Assembly (NCBI GenBank): GCA_050952725.1
Contig: JBMNLN010000001.1
Span: forward strand, 310,001-374,000
Length of the DNA stretch: 64,000 nucleotides
Direction: 5' to 3'
From: JAQWCH01 sp050952725
GTDB lineage: Bacteria; Bacillota_I; Bacilli_A; RFN20; CAG-826
Shown here: in pieces, positions 8,062 through 16,251 of the stretch
How positions within the stretch are numbered: position 1 is the first letter of the stretch
Layout of the letters: each line of letters begins with the position of its first letter
Notes under the pieces: generated by a model
Told to the model about the DNA's origin: nothing
Seen by the model: the letters and a program-made list of their open reading frames with translations, nothing else
Databases searched by the model: none
Position numbers and translations under genes: made by a program

Positions 8062-9267
8062 TTAGACACGTACTTTTTTTAATTTAGCGTAGGCAACACG
8101 TCCATCGACATATTTTAATTTAATGCCTTTGGCAATTAAGGGCGCGAGATATTCTCTCATTAAAATGCCTTTACCATGGACATCAGCAATTAACTCAGGC
8201 GACATTTTCTTTTCAACATTGGCAATTTTACCGAGGTGTTTAAGAGCGAGTGTTGAACGATAAGGATTGTTAGAAACTCTTTTGATAATCACCATCGCAT
8301 CACTCTTGCCGGCGATGACCGAACGAACCGCTTTCGCCGAAACTCTAATCGCTTCTTTGGAATCAACTTCTGAGATATTTAGGGGATTAGCTCTTTGCAT
8401 TAGGGAAAATTCGACCGGACGAACCCCAAAACCGAATCTTTCTTCAAGTTCTTCTCCGAGCATATTGGCCACACCGCCAAGTTGCATGTGGTTAAAAGCA
8501 TCGACTGAGATGTTTTTTCCTGGCAAGAAGGCTTGGACGCCTTCGGAAACTACAATAAAAGCTTTCCCGGTGTTTTCATAGATTTCTTTTACTTCCGCGA
8601 GGAAGACCTCTAAATCGAAGTGGTCTTCGGGGAGATAAATCTTACAAGGGCGAAGTTCTTCAGGCAATAATGCTGCTGCTGCTGTAAGCCAACCAGCATT
8701 CCTTCCCATGATTTCAGCGACGATAATTTTACCGCGACGATAGGAAAGATTATCAACTTGAATATCTTGTAAAGATTGGACAACGTAACGCGCTGCGCTA
8801 GGATAACCCAAGCAGTGATCAGTAAAATCAAGGTCGTTATCGATGGTTTTGGGAATACCGATAACCGCGCAATCGATATTTGTTTTGGCAAAATATTGCG
8901 AGAGTTTATGGCAGGTATCCATCGAGTCGTTGCCGCCATTAATTAGGAGATAACCAATATTATGCTTTTTTAAGGTGTTAACGATTTTTTGATAATCTTC
9001 ATGAGTAAAATCGTTGGAAAGTTGATATCGCGCTGTACCCAAAGCGGCTCCGGGGGTTTGTTTTAAAAGTTCGACCGTCTCATCATCTTCAGCCCGAAGA
9101 TCGATTAAGTGATCATTGATTAATCCTTTGACCCCATAGACGCAACCATAGATGCCATCGATAACGTCAGGATGTCTTTTCGCTTCTTTAATTACGCCAT
9201 AAAGCGATGTGTTGATGACCGATGTCGGTCCTCCAGATTGGAGATAGGCAAGTGAACGTTTTTTCAT
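8062..9267 (-). CDS. pfp: 6-phosphofructokinase, probably pyrophosphate dependent
   Basis: A 401-aa phosphofructokinase that converts fructose-6-phosphate to fructose-1,6-bisphosphate. The phosphoryl donor can be read from two positions. GGNDS (residues 111-115) has Asp114 where ATP-using enzymes have Gly (GGDGS), and PKTIDND (139-145) has Lys140 where they have Gly. Both changes mark PPi-dependent enzymes, so the reaction is likely reversible and saves ATP. The longer open frame up to 9309 is not the gene: ATG 9267 has GGAGGT 5 nt upstream. It begins 46 nt after atpC with no terminator between, suggesting co-transcription with the ATP synthase. Confidence 0.85.
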   Translation of the reverse strand: MKKRSLAYLQSGGPTSVINTSLYGVIKEAKRHPDVIDGIYGCVYGVKGLINDHLIDLRAEDDETVELLKQTPGAALGTARYQLSNDFTHEDYQKIVNTLKKHNIGYLLINGGNDSMDTCHKLSQYFAKTNIDCAVIGIPKTIDNDLDFTDHCLGYPSAARYVVQSLQDIQVDNLSYRRGKIIVAEIMGRNAGWLTAAAALLPEELRPCKIYLPEDHFDLEVFLAEVKEIYENTGKAFIVVSEGVQAFLPGKNISVDAFNHMQLGGVANMLGEELEERFGFGVRPVEFSLMQRANPLNISEVDSKEAIRVSAKAVRSVIAGKSDAMVIIKRVSNNPYRSTLALKHLGKIANVEKKMSPELIADVHGKGILMREYLAPLIAKGIKLKYVDGRVAYAKLKKVRV

Positions 9268-9313
9268 AAAATACCTCCGTTTTGTAATTTTTATATAGCA
9301 AATCGCCACTAAC

Positions 9314-9727
9314 TCAGTTGTTTAAGGATGCTGCTTTAAGACGGTTTAACGCCCGATTTAAGGCGGCCTCTGCGCGTTGAACATCGATGTTTTTATCTGT
9401 GTGTTTTCGTTTGATGAGTTCTTCAGCGCGCTCTTTCGCGGCCAAAGCTCGCGCCACATCAATTTGATCGCTGCGCTCAATCGCACTTCCTAAAATATAA
9501 ACGATATCGCGTTCGTTTTGCATCACCCCTTGCGAAATCGCATAGTAAATCGGTTTTTCTTTGACGGGGATGACTTTAATAATACCGGTAACTAATAGAG
9601 TAATTAACGGATAGTTTTGATAAAGAATCGTTAAACTTCCGCGGTCGGTCGGGACTAAAACTCTTTCGATTTCCGCGTTATAGAGTTCTTTTTCAGGGGT
9701 GAGAATAATCAAACGAAATTGTGACAT
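9314..9727 (-). CDS. atpC: F1Fo ATP synthase subunit epsilon
   Basis: A 137-aa epsilon subunit. The N-terminal beta-sandwich begins FRLIILTPEKELYNAEIERV, and GSLTILYQNYPLITLL corresponds to the conserved GxxGILPxHxPL segment, here degenerate. The C-terminal part is two charged helices (about residues 88-137) with an Ala/Arg/Lys-rich sequence that in this family can act as a regulatory brake on ATP hydrolysis. Start ATG lies 2 bp after the atpD stop with no clear ribosome binding site, which implies translational coupling. It is the last ATP synthase gene of the operon. Confidence 0.9.
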   Translation of the reverse strand: MSQFRLIILTPEKELYNAEIERVLVPTDRGSLTILYQNYPLITLLVTGIIKVIPVKEKPIYYAISQGVMQNERDIVYILGSAIERSDQIDVARALAAKERAEELIKRKHTDKNIDVQRAEAALNRALNRLKAASLNN

Positions 9728-9728
9728 A

Positions 9729-11135
9729 CTATTTTAATTTTTCGGCTTTTTTAACTGCCTGTTCAACGGTGCCAACATAAAGGAAGGCTTGTTCAGGTAG
9801 ATGATCGTGTTTTCCTGCAAGAATTTCTTTGACGCTACGAACTGTTTCTTTCACTGGAACAAAAAGTCCTGGAGTATTGCTAAAGGCTTCTGCAACGTGG
9901 AAGGGTTGAGATAAGAAGTTGCGAAGGCGACGAGCTCGCGCGACAATTTTCTTATCTTCTTCACTTAATTCATCAATACCTAAAATCGCGATAATATCCG
10001 ATAAATCGCGATATTTTTGCAAGACGGCTTGGGCTTCACGCGCAACCCGATAATGCTCTTCTCCAACAAATTCAGGAGCGAGTGCTCTCGAAGTGGAGCC
10101 AAGCGGATCGACTGCAGGATAAAGCCCTAACGCGGCGATACTTTGATCAAGAACAGTTCTTGAATCAAGGTGAGCAAAGGCAGTGGCGGGGGCTGGATCA
10201 GTTAAGTCATCCGCTGGGACATAAATCGCCTGAATCGAAGTAATTGAGCCATTTTTAGTTGAGGTAATCCTCTCTTGAAGTTGCCCCATTTCTGTCGCTA
10301 ATGTCGGTTGATAACCAACCGCAGAGGGCATTCGTCCTAAAAGGGCGCTAACTTCACTACCCGCTTGGGAAAAGCGGAAGATATTATCGATAAATAATAA
10401 AACATCTTGTTTTTTTTCATCACGGAAATATTCCGCAAGAGTTAAACCGGTTAAACCGACCCGCATTCTTGCGCCGGGGGGTTCATTCATTTGCCCGAAG
10501 ACTAAAGCGGTTTGTTCAATAACTCCACTTTGAACCATTTCCAAATAAAGTTCATTACCTTCACGGGAGCGTTCGCCAACTCCGGCAAAGACGGAAATCC
10601 CGCTCTTTTCGGTAGCAATATTGTGAATTAATTCTTGGATGAGAACCGTTTTTCCCACACCCGCTCCGCCAAAAAGACCGACTTTACCACCCTTTAGATA
10701 TGGGCACATTAAGTCGAGAACTTTAATCCCAGTTTCCAAAATTTCATGAGAAACCACTTGATCTTTAAACGCAGGAGGATCGCGGTGAATCGGTAAATGC
10801 GGTTCTTGGGAGAAGTCACCGCCTTTTTCATCAATCGGATGTCCGAGCACATCAAACATCCGACCCAAGGTTTTTTCTCCAACTGGCACAGTAATAGGAC
10901 CACCAGTATTAATCACTTCCAAACCGCGAACAATCCCATCGGTTGAAGACATTGCGACAGCGCGCACCGTATCATCTCCGACATGTTGAGCGACTTCGAC
11001 GACTAATTCCCGCTCATCAAAGGGGATAACCAAGGCGGTTAACAAGGCTGGTAACTTATTCTCTGGGAATTGAATATCGACAATCGGGCCAATCGCTTGG
11101 ATTACTTTGCCATTAGCTAACTTTTTCTCTTTCAT
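9729..11135 (-). CDS. atpD: F1Fo ATP synthase subunit beta
   Basis: A 468-aa catalytic F1 subunit. The P-loop GGAGVGKTVLIQEL is near residues 155-168, GERSREGNELY carries the catalytic Glu, and the DELSEED sequence appears intact as IDELSEEDKK. PSAVGYQPTLATEMG is the typical signature. Length and motifs are normal for a bacterial beta subunit. It lies 8 bp after atpG with AGGAGG in front of the start. Confidence 0.97.
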   Translation of the reverse strand: MKEKKLANGKVIQAIGPIVDIQFPENKLPALLTALVIPFDERELVVEVAQHVGDDTVRAVAMSSTDGIVRGLEVINTGGPITVPVGEKTLGRMFDVLGHPIDEKGGDFSQEPHLPIHRDPPAFKDQVVSHEILETGIKVLDLMCPYLKGGKVGLFGGAGVGKTVLIQELIHNIATEKSGISVFAGVGERSREGNELYLEMVQSGVIEQTALVFGQMNEPPGARMRVGLTGLTLAEYFRDEKKQDVLLFIDNIFRFSQAGSEVSALLGRMPSAVGYQPTLATEMGQLQERITSTKNGSITSIQAIYVPADDLTDPAPATAFAHLDSRTVLDQSIAALGLYPAVDPLGSTSRALAPEFVGEEHYRVAREAQAVLQKYRDLSDIIAILGIDELSEEDKKIVARARRLRNFLSQPFHVAEAFSNTPGLFVPVKETVRSVKEILAGKHDHLPEQAFLYVGTVEQAVKKAEKLK

Positions 11136-11143
11136 ATTTCCTC

Positions 11144-11995
11144 CTATAACGAACCGCTGACGAGTTCGGAAATTTCTTGGGTAATCGCCGCTTGACGAGC
11201 CATATTATAGCGAATTTGAAGTTCATCTAATAAATCATTGGCGTTATCGGTCGCTTGCTTCATCGCCATTCTCCGCATAGATTGTTCGGCGACTTCCGCA
11301 CTCATGAGGGTAAAATAGAGCACATTTTGTAAATAAAGGGGGATAAATTCGTCGATGAAACCTTTTTTATCGGGTTCGATAATCGGACCAATCGGTTCAA
11401 GTTTCTCATTTTCAAAAGGAATAGCTCCGCCAATCGGAAGGAGAACTTCAGTATTAGGCCGAGTGGTCATCGAGTTGATATAGCGAGTGAAATGGAGTTT
11501 AATCGCTTGATATTCGCCACTTCTGAATGCGGATTCAATCCTTCTTTCCAAGGGAAGGACATGGAGAAATTTAATTGCTCCTCCAATATCGACGAATTCA
11601 TCGATAAGCATCAAATCGTTTCGTTGGGCAAAATGACGATAGGCGCGCTTACCGATAGTCAAAACGGTGTCACCAGACTTTATCGCCTCATCAGCAAAAC
11701 TTAAAACCGTATTGTTATAAGCGCCACAAAGCCCCATATCACTAGCAAAAACCACATGAAAAGTTTTACTCGCCCCTTCTGGAGAACGGAAATAGAGCGA
11801 ATCTTCACGCTTGACTCCAGAAAGTAAATCTTTACTTACCTTAGCGAGGATAGTGCGATATTTTTCATTTTGATGGAGACGATATTCCCATACTTTCAGT
11901 TTGGTAACCGCGACCATTTCCATCGCGGAAGTGATTTTTTCGGTCGCTTTAATCGAGCGAATCCGTCTCTTGGTATTTTGTAGTTGAACCGACAT
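11144..11995 (-). CDS. atpG: F1Fo ATP synthase subunit gamma
   Basis: A 283-aa central stalk subunit. The N-terminal helix reads RRIRSIKATEKITSAMEMVA and the C-terminal helix contains RMAMKQATDNANDLL, the two conserved coiled-coil ends of gamma. The middle contains the usual Rossmann-like domain (FHVVFASDMGLCGAYN). It lies 2 bp after atpA. Nothing is unusual in length or motifs. Confidence 0.95.
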   Translation of the reverse strand: MSVQLQNTKRRIRSIKATEKITSAMEMVAVTKLKVWEYRLHQNEKYRTILAKVSKDLLSGVKREDSLYFRSPEGASKTFHVVFASDMGLCGAYNNTVLSFADEAIKSGDTVLTIGKRAYRHFAQRNDLMLIDEFVDIGGAIKFLHVLPLERRIESAFRSGEYQAIKLHFTRYINSMTTRPNTEVLLPIGGAIPFENEKLEPIGPIIEPDKKGFIDEFIPLYLQNVLYFTLMSAEVAEQSMRRMAMKQATDNANDLLDELQIRYNMARQAAITQEISELVSGSL

Positions 11996-11997
11996 GT

Positions 11998-13518
11998 TTA
12001 TCTAGAAACCTCTTCGTGATTAATTTGCAGATATTCGGTGATGAAGTTTACAAGTTTTTCTTCTAACTCATCACTTAAATTTCCCGCATCAACAATTTCT
12101 TGTAAGTATTCCGGATGTTGAATTTGTAAAGCGTCATACATCTTAACTAAAGTTGGACGTAATTTTTCTAAAGGAACTTCCTCGGTTAAATGTTTTTGAA
12201 CCGCCAGGAGTTCAAAAACTTGTTGTTCCACTGGATAAGGTGAATATTGTCCTTGCTTTAAAACTTCCATGAGTCTTGCACCGTGTTGCAACACTTTTTT
12301 TGTATTCGCATCAAGATCACTGCCAAATTGCGAGAAAGACTGTAATTCGCGATAGTTGGCTAATTCGATTTTTAAACTGCCGGCGACTTTGCGCATCGCT
12401 TTAATTTGAGCACTACCGCCAACCCGACTTACCGATTGACCTGAATCGACCGCGGGCCGTTGACCCGCATTAAACAAGTCAGCAATCAAAAAGATTTGTC
12501 CGTCTGTAATCGAGATGACATTGGTCGGAATATAAGCTGAGCGGTCACCCGCTTGGGTTTCGATAATTGGTAGAGCCGTAATCGAACCACCACCATTTTC
12601 CTTTGAAAGTTTACAGGCTCTTTCTAAAAGACGACTATGGAGATAGAAAATATCCCCTGGATAAGCTTCGCGTCCAGGTGGGCGTTTTAACAGTAAGGAG
12701 ATAGTCCGGTAAGCAACCGCATGTTTTGATAAATCATCGAGTACGATTAAAACATCGCGTCCTTCTTCCATCCATTCTTCCGCCATCGCCATTCCCGCGT
12801 AAGGAGCGATTTGTTGTAAAGGAGCAAGTTCACTTGCAGTCGCACTGACAATGGTGGTATATCCCATCGCTCCCGCATCTTTGAGACGTTGATAAATATC
12901 GGCCACACTTGATTGTTTTTGTCCGATTGCCACATAGACGCAGAGAACGTTTTCTTTCTTTTGATTAATAATCGTATCAATTGCAATCGCGGTTTTCCCC
13001 GTTTGCCGATCGCCGATAATCAATTCCCGCTGCCCACGGCCAATGGGAATCATCGAGTCAATTGCCTTAATCCCAGTTTGCAAAGGGGTGTTCACAGGTT
13101 CGCGCTTCATCACACCTGGAGCGATTCGCTCAATCGGACGGGTCTTCTTTGTTTTGATTTCACCAAGCCCATCAATTGGATGCCCTAAAGCATCGACCAC
13201 CCGACCGATTAATTCATCGCCAACGGGAACTTCAACCACCCGCGAGGTCCGATGAACCGTATCTCCTTCTTTGATTTCATAGGCGTTACCAAACAAAACT
13301 GCACCGACGCTATCGGGTTCAAGGTTTTGAACCATCCCATAGACATCGCCTGGAAAGATTAAAAGTTCGCCGAGCATCGCTTGGTCGAGTCCGTAGATAA
13401 TTGCGATGCCATCGCCGACTTTCATTACGGTCCCGACATCTTTTTCGACAATCGGGGCTTCGTAATTCTTAATCTGTTTTTCGATTAATTCGGCAATTTC
13501 ATTCATTTTCAGTTTCAT
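11998..13518 (-). CDS. atpA: F1Fo ATP synthase subunit alpha
   Basis: A 506-aa non-catalytic nucleotide-binding F1 subunit. The P-loop is GDRQTGKTAIAID (about residues 169-181), and the signature PAVDSGQSVSRVGGSAQ near residue 360 is complete. The start overlaps the atpH stop as ATGA, so translation is coupled. The N-terminal MKLKMNEIAELIEKQIKNYE is the usual helix that contacts subunit delta. Confidence 0.97.
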   Translation of the reverse strand: MKLKMNEIAELIEKQIKNYEAPIVEKDVGTVMKVGDGIAIIYGLDQAMLGELLIFPGDVYGMVQNLEPDSVGAVLFGNAYEIKEGDTVHRTSRVVEVPVGDELIGRVVDALGHPIDGLGEIKTKKTRPIERIAPGVMKREPVNTPLQTGIKAIDSMIPIGRGQRELIIGDRQTGKTAIAIDTIINQKKENVLCVYVAIGQKQSSVADIYQRLKDAGAMGYTTIVSATASELAPLQQIAPYAGMAMAEEWMEEGRDVLIVLDDLSKHAVAYRTISLLLKRPPGREAYPGDIFYLHSRLLERACKLSKENGGGSITALPIIETQAGDRSAYIPTNVISITDGQIFLIADLFNAGQRPAVDSGQSVSRVGGSAQIKAMRKVAGSLKIELANYRELQSFSQFGSDLDANTKKVLQHGARLMEVLKQGQYSPYPVEQQVFELLAVQKHLTEEVPLEKLRPTLVKMYDALQIQHPEYLQEIVDAGNLSDELEEKLVNFITEYLQINHEEVSR

Positions 13519-14063
13519 AACTTCACCGCCTTTGCGCTTTGGATATGTTTTTTCATCCCCACGAGTTTATTAAGAATTGTCCCGTCGTAAACCTGATCGC
13601 GGATTACAACTTTCACTCCGCCGATAAGGCGGGAATCAATTAAGTTTTTAAGTTCGACTTTACAGCCGCGAATTGCAGACATTCTCGTCTCAATCGCGGT
13701 TATTTCTTCAGGAGCAAGGTCGACCGCTGAGTAAACGAACCCTTCATCAACACCAAGGAGTTTGTTGGCCTGAGAGATATATTCTTTGACGATGCCACTG
13801 AGTTCGCTAAGTCGCCTTTGATCGATAAGAAGTTTATAAAAATTCACTAAATTGGGAAGTTGAAAAATTGCAAAACTTTTTTCAATGACTTTTTTTCTTT
13901 CTGTTTTAGCGACGAACTCGCTTTTGAGATACTTGGAAAACTCCTCGTTTTCTTTGAGGATTTTCTCACACAAAAGCAAAGCATTTTTATACGCTTCAAT
14001 TTGATTTTCTTGTTTGGCGATTGCGACGAGAGCGTCCGCATATCGAAGGGCTACGCGACTCAT
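13515..14063 (-). CDS. atpH: F1Fo ATP synthase subunit delta
   Basis: A 182-aa peripheral-stalk subunit linking F1 to the b subunits. The N-terminal helical bundle starts ALRYADALVAIAKQENQ, and the C-terminal part contains LIDSRLIGGVKVVIRDQVYD, the OSCP/delta signature. The start shares one base with the atpF stop (TAATG) and the end overlaps atpA by 4 bp, so it is tightly coupled on both sides. Confidence 0.92.
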   Translation of the reverse strand: MSRVALRYADALVAIAKQENQIEAYKNALLLCEKILKENEEFSKYLKSEFVAKTERKKVIEKSFAIFQLPNLVNFYKLLIDQRRLSELSGIVKEYISQANKLLGVDEGFVYSAVDLAPEEITAIETRMSAIRGCKVELKNLIDSRLIGGVKVVIRDQVYDGTILNKLVGMKKHIQSAKAVKL

Positions 14064-14605
14064 TAGGCCTCAACATCCTTGATAAAATCTTCGAGAAGAC
14101 GCGTATGATCTAAAGGATTAATTTCGCGTTTTAAAACTTCTTGAGAAGCTTGCAAAGCGACATTGACAATCTCTTTTTGAATCTGCTCATGAGCATCGAC
14201 TTTGGCTTGCTCAATTTCCGCTAAGGCTTTCGCTTTTTCCTTTGCGACTTCTTCTTTAACTTCGGCAAGCATTGCTTCGCGCGCCCTAGCGCTAGCCGCT
14301 TCCGCTTCAGCAACGATTCGTGCTGCCTTTTGTTTTTCCGCTAAGACAAGCGCATCGCTTTCTTCTAGTTTACGCGCTAATTCCGTTTTGTCCTGTTCAG
14401 CAGAAAGGATGTTTTTAAGAACATTTTCTGCCCGTTGATTGAGGATTTTCTTGACTGGTTTGTAAATCAAAAGCCAGACGATAAGCACAATGCCAAGAAA
14501 CGCCAATAATTGAGTAACTAACGGCCAAATGTTATCAGGGATGATTTTTTCGATGAAATCGTCTCGAGTAAATGGGGCCGATAAGATGACCAACTTTCCG
14601 AACAT
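14063..14605 (-). CDS. atpF: F1Fo ATP synthase subunit b
   Basis: A 180-aa stator subunit. A single membrane helix (about residues 28-48, WPLVTQLLAFLGIVLIVWLL) is followed by YKPVKKILNQR and a long Ala/Glu/Lys-rich coiled coil, as usual for b. The roughly 25 residues before the helix are a longer N-terminus than in many b subunits. It lies 3 bp after atpE. Confidence 0.92.
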   Translation of the reverse strand: MFGKLVILSAPFTRDDFIEKIIPDNIWPLVTQLLAFLGIVLIVWLLIYKPVKKILNQRAENVLKNILSAEQDKTELARKLEESDALVLAEKQKAARIVAEAEAASARAREAMLAEVKEEVAKEKAKALAEIEQAKVDAHEQIQKEIVNVALQASQEVLKREINPLDHTRLLEDFIKDVEA

Positions 14606-14608
14606 GGT

Positions 14609-14890
14609 TTATTTTCCAAGGAAAAAGATGCTCAATATAGCGATTAATAACGCGTAAATACCAGTCGTCTCGACTAAGGCAACCGAGAGAATCATCGTTG
14701 CCCGAAGTTGGCCCGCTTGTTCAGGGGAACGCATCATCGCATCGATGGTTTTCGCACAAACATGAGCTTCACCAAAGGCATTTGCCATACCGCTTAAAGC
14801 AGCGATTCCCGCACCGATTGCCACAAGACCGTTGTTAATGTCGCCAGTCGCGGCAAGAACGTTGGCCAAATTTTGTAGTAAGTTCAGCAT
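14609..14890 (-). CDS. atpE: F1Fo ATP synthase subunit c, two-carboxylate type
   Basis: A 93-aa rotor-ring subunit of two membrane helices with a polar loop (RSPEQAG). The helix 2 carboxylate lies in ALVETTGIYAL. Helix 1 reads GAGIAALSGMANAFGEAHV. Aligned on the conserved GAG and on PEAKG/PEQAG, its Glu occupies the position of Gln32 in Ilyobacter-type Na+ rings, so each subunit has two carboxylates. The helix 1 glycine pattern is partly replaced by Ala, Ser and Asn, which may affect ring packing. I chose ATG 14890 over an in-frame TTG two codons upstream, because AAAGGAGA lies 7 nt from this ATG. Confidence 0.93.
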   Translation of the reverse strand: MLNLLQNLANVLAATGDINNGLVAIGAGIAALSGMANAFGEAHVCAKTIDAMMRSPEQAGQLRATMILSVALVETTGIYALLIAILSIFFLGK

Positions 14891-14917
14891 AATCAAATCT
14901 CCTTTTACTGAAATATA

Positions 14918-15691
14918 TTACTTACCCGCTTCGCTTGAAGTCACTAATGGTCTCGACTCTTCTTCGGAATCATCGGGATCTTCACTAGCGATAAACATCA
15001 TCGAGAGCGAGATAAATACCACGGTTTGAATGACGGCAGAGAATAAATCAAAATAAAGGTGAAGAAACGGCGTTATCAGTGGCGGAATCACAATCATCGC
15101 CGCTGGTCCTAATAAATTGCCAAACAAGGCGTTAGAAAGATTCTGTAAGGCCCAATAAACTAATCCTAAAATAGAGAAACCTGCCAAGGCATTACCAAGC
15201 AGACGGAAAGTCAAGGAAATAATCGGTGACCACATACTGATTAAGTTAATCGGTAAGAAAAGTGCAAATGGGTCAACGTAGCGCTTGAAATAGCCCCATT
15301 TATTTGCACGAGCAGCAACAAAGTGAATCATGACAAAAGTCACAAGCGATAACATTAACGGCGAAATAATTGTCGACATCGGACTAGGAAGCCCAACTAA
15401 ACCTAAAGTAAAGCCAAGGAACATATACACCGCCACACCAAACCAATAGGGAGCCATTTTTTTGAATTTATTTCCCATTGAGCTTTTTGTCATATTGTCA
15501 AAAGTGGTCACGCCAATTTCAGCAACATTTAAAATTCCCTTAGGTTTTTTTAAAGGGTCAGCGCGACGGGCCTTAATGCTGACGATAATGCCGACAATTA
15601 AAACGATAAAAAGGATAATGATACTCGCGTATCCTTCTCCCGTCATTACAAATTCCCAACTAAAGGAGAGATCAATTAACAATTTCATCAT
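14918..15691 (-). CDS. atpB: F1Fo ATP synthase subunit a
   Basis: A 257-aa membrane subunit that carries ions to and from the c-ring. The essential arginine is in LTFRLLGNALAG. The last helices (AAMIVIPPLITPFLHLYFD and IQTVVFISLSMMFI) have the usual arrangement. The C-terminal tail is acidic (EDPDDSEEESRP) and extends beyond the last helix more than is common. The start overlaps the stop of the AtpI-like gene by 4 bp. Confidence 0.93.
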   Translation of the reverse strand: MMKLLIDLSFSWEFVMTGEGYASIIILFIVLIVGIIVSIKARRADPLKKPKGILNVAEIGVTTFDNMTKSSMGNKFKKMAPYWFGVAVYMFLGFTLGLVGLPSPMSTIISPLMLSLVTFVMIHFVAARANKWGYFKRYVDPFALFLPINLISMWSPIISLTFRLLGNALAGFSILGLVYWALQNLSNALFGNLLGPAAMIVIPPLITPFLHLYFDLFSAVIQTVVFISLSMMFIASEDPDDSEEESRPLVTSSEAGK

Positions 15692-16113
15692 TCTCTTCCG
15701 GCCTCAACTTTAACCACATGTTCTCTTCTTTCTAAAAAGGTAAAAAGGTAAATTCCTAAGCGAATAGGGAGATAAGCTCCAAAAACTGTGAATAAATTAA
15801 AAAGGCGAATTTCTAATTTGTAGAAAAGATACGCCGAAACAAATAAACCAAGACCGTAAAGAAAAAAGCGAAGCGAGAAAAATACAGCCACTAAAGCCCC
15901 GCCACTGACATTTTGTCCAGTAAGAAAATATGACTGGGCGACCAAAAGACCAAAACAAATAAATGAGATGACCATTCCTAGTAGCCATCCGAGTAATAAA
16001 TGGATTCCTGTGGGGACGAATAAAAGTAAAGCAAAGACGATGATACCAAGAAGATAGATACCGCTAGCGGTAATGAGAACTTTTTGATTTGTGGTCATTT
16101 TTTTCAATCGCAT
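15688..16113 (-). CDS. AtpI-like membrane protein, first gene of the atp operon
   Basis: A 141-aa protein with four predicted membrane helices (about residues 12-32, 35-57, 68-98 and 103-124) and a basic C-terminus. Its place directly before atpB, with overlapping stop and start, and its size and topology match AtpI, which helps assemble or supply the rotor ring. The sequence itself is poorly conserved, so the call rests mainly on position. ATG 16113 has GGAGATAGAAG just upstream; an internal ATG at codon 6 is possible. Confidence 0.7.
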   Translation of the reverse strand: MRLKKMTTNQKVLITASGIYLLGIIVFALLLFVPTGIHLLLGWLLGMVISFICFGLLVAQSYFLTGQNVSGGALVAVFFSLRFFLYGLGLFVSAYLFYKLEIRLFNLFTVFGAYLPIRLGIYLFTFLERREHVVKVEAGRE

Positions 16114-16143
16114 CTTCTATCTCCATCTAAATAACTATTAGCA

Positions 16144-16152
16144 ATTATAACA
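16144..16152 (-). promoter_or_regulatory. Candidate promoter of the ATP synthase operon
   Basis: Minus-strand TGTTATAAT is a perfect extended -10 element 30 nt upstream of the first gene. No convincing -35 box is found at 17 nt, which extended -10 promoters can tolerate. Confidence 0.45.
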
Positions 16153-16251
16153 CATTGTATGTGCGCGCGTAGCACAAAAGTAACTCGATACTTTCAAGTG
16201 TAGATTTCACGAATAGTTAAAAGTGTTCTATAAGGTTTTTTAAAATTGCAA

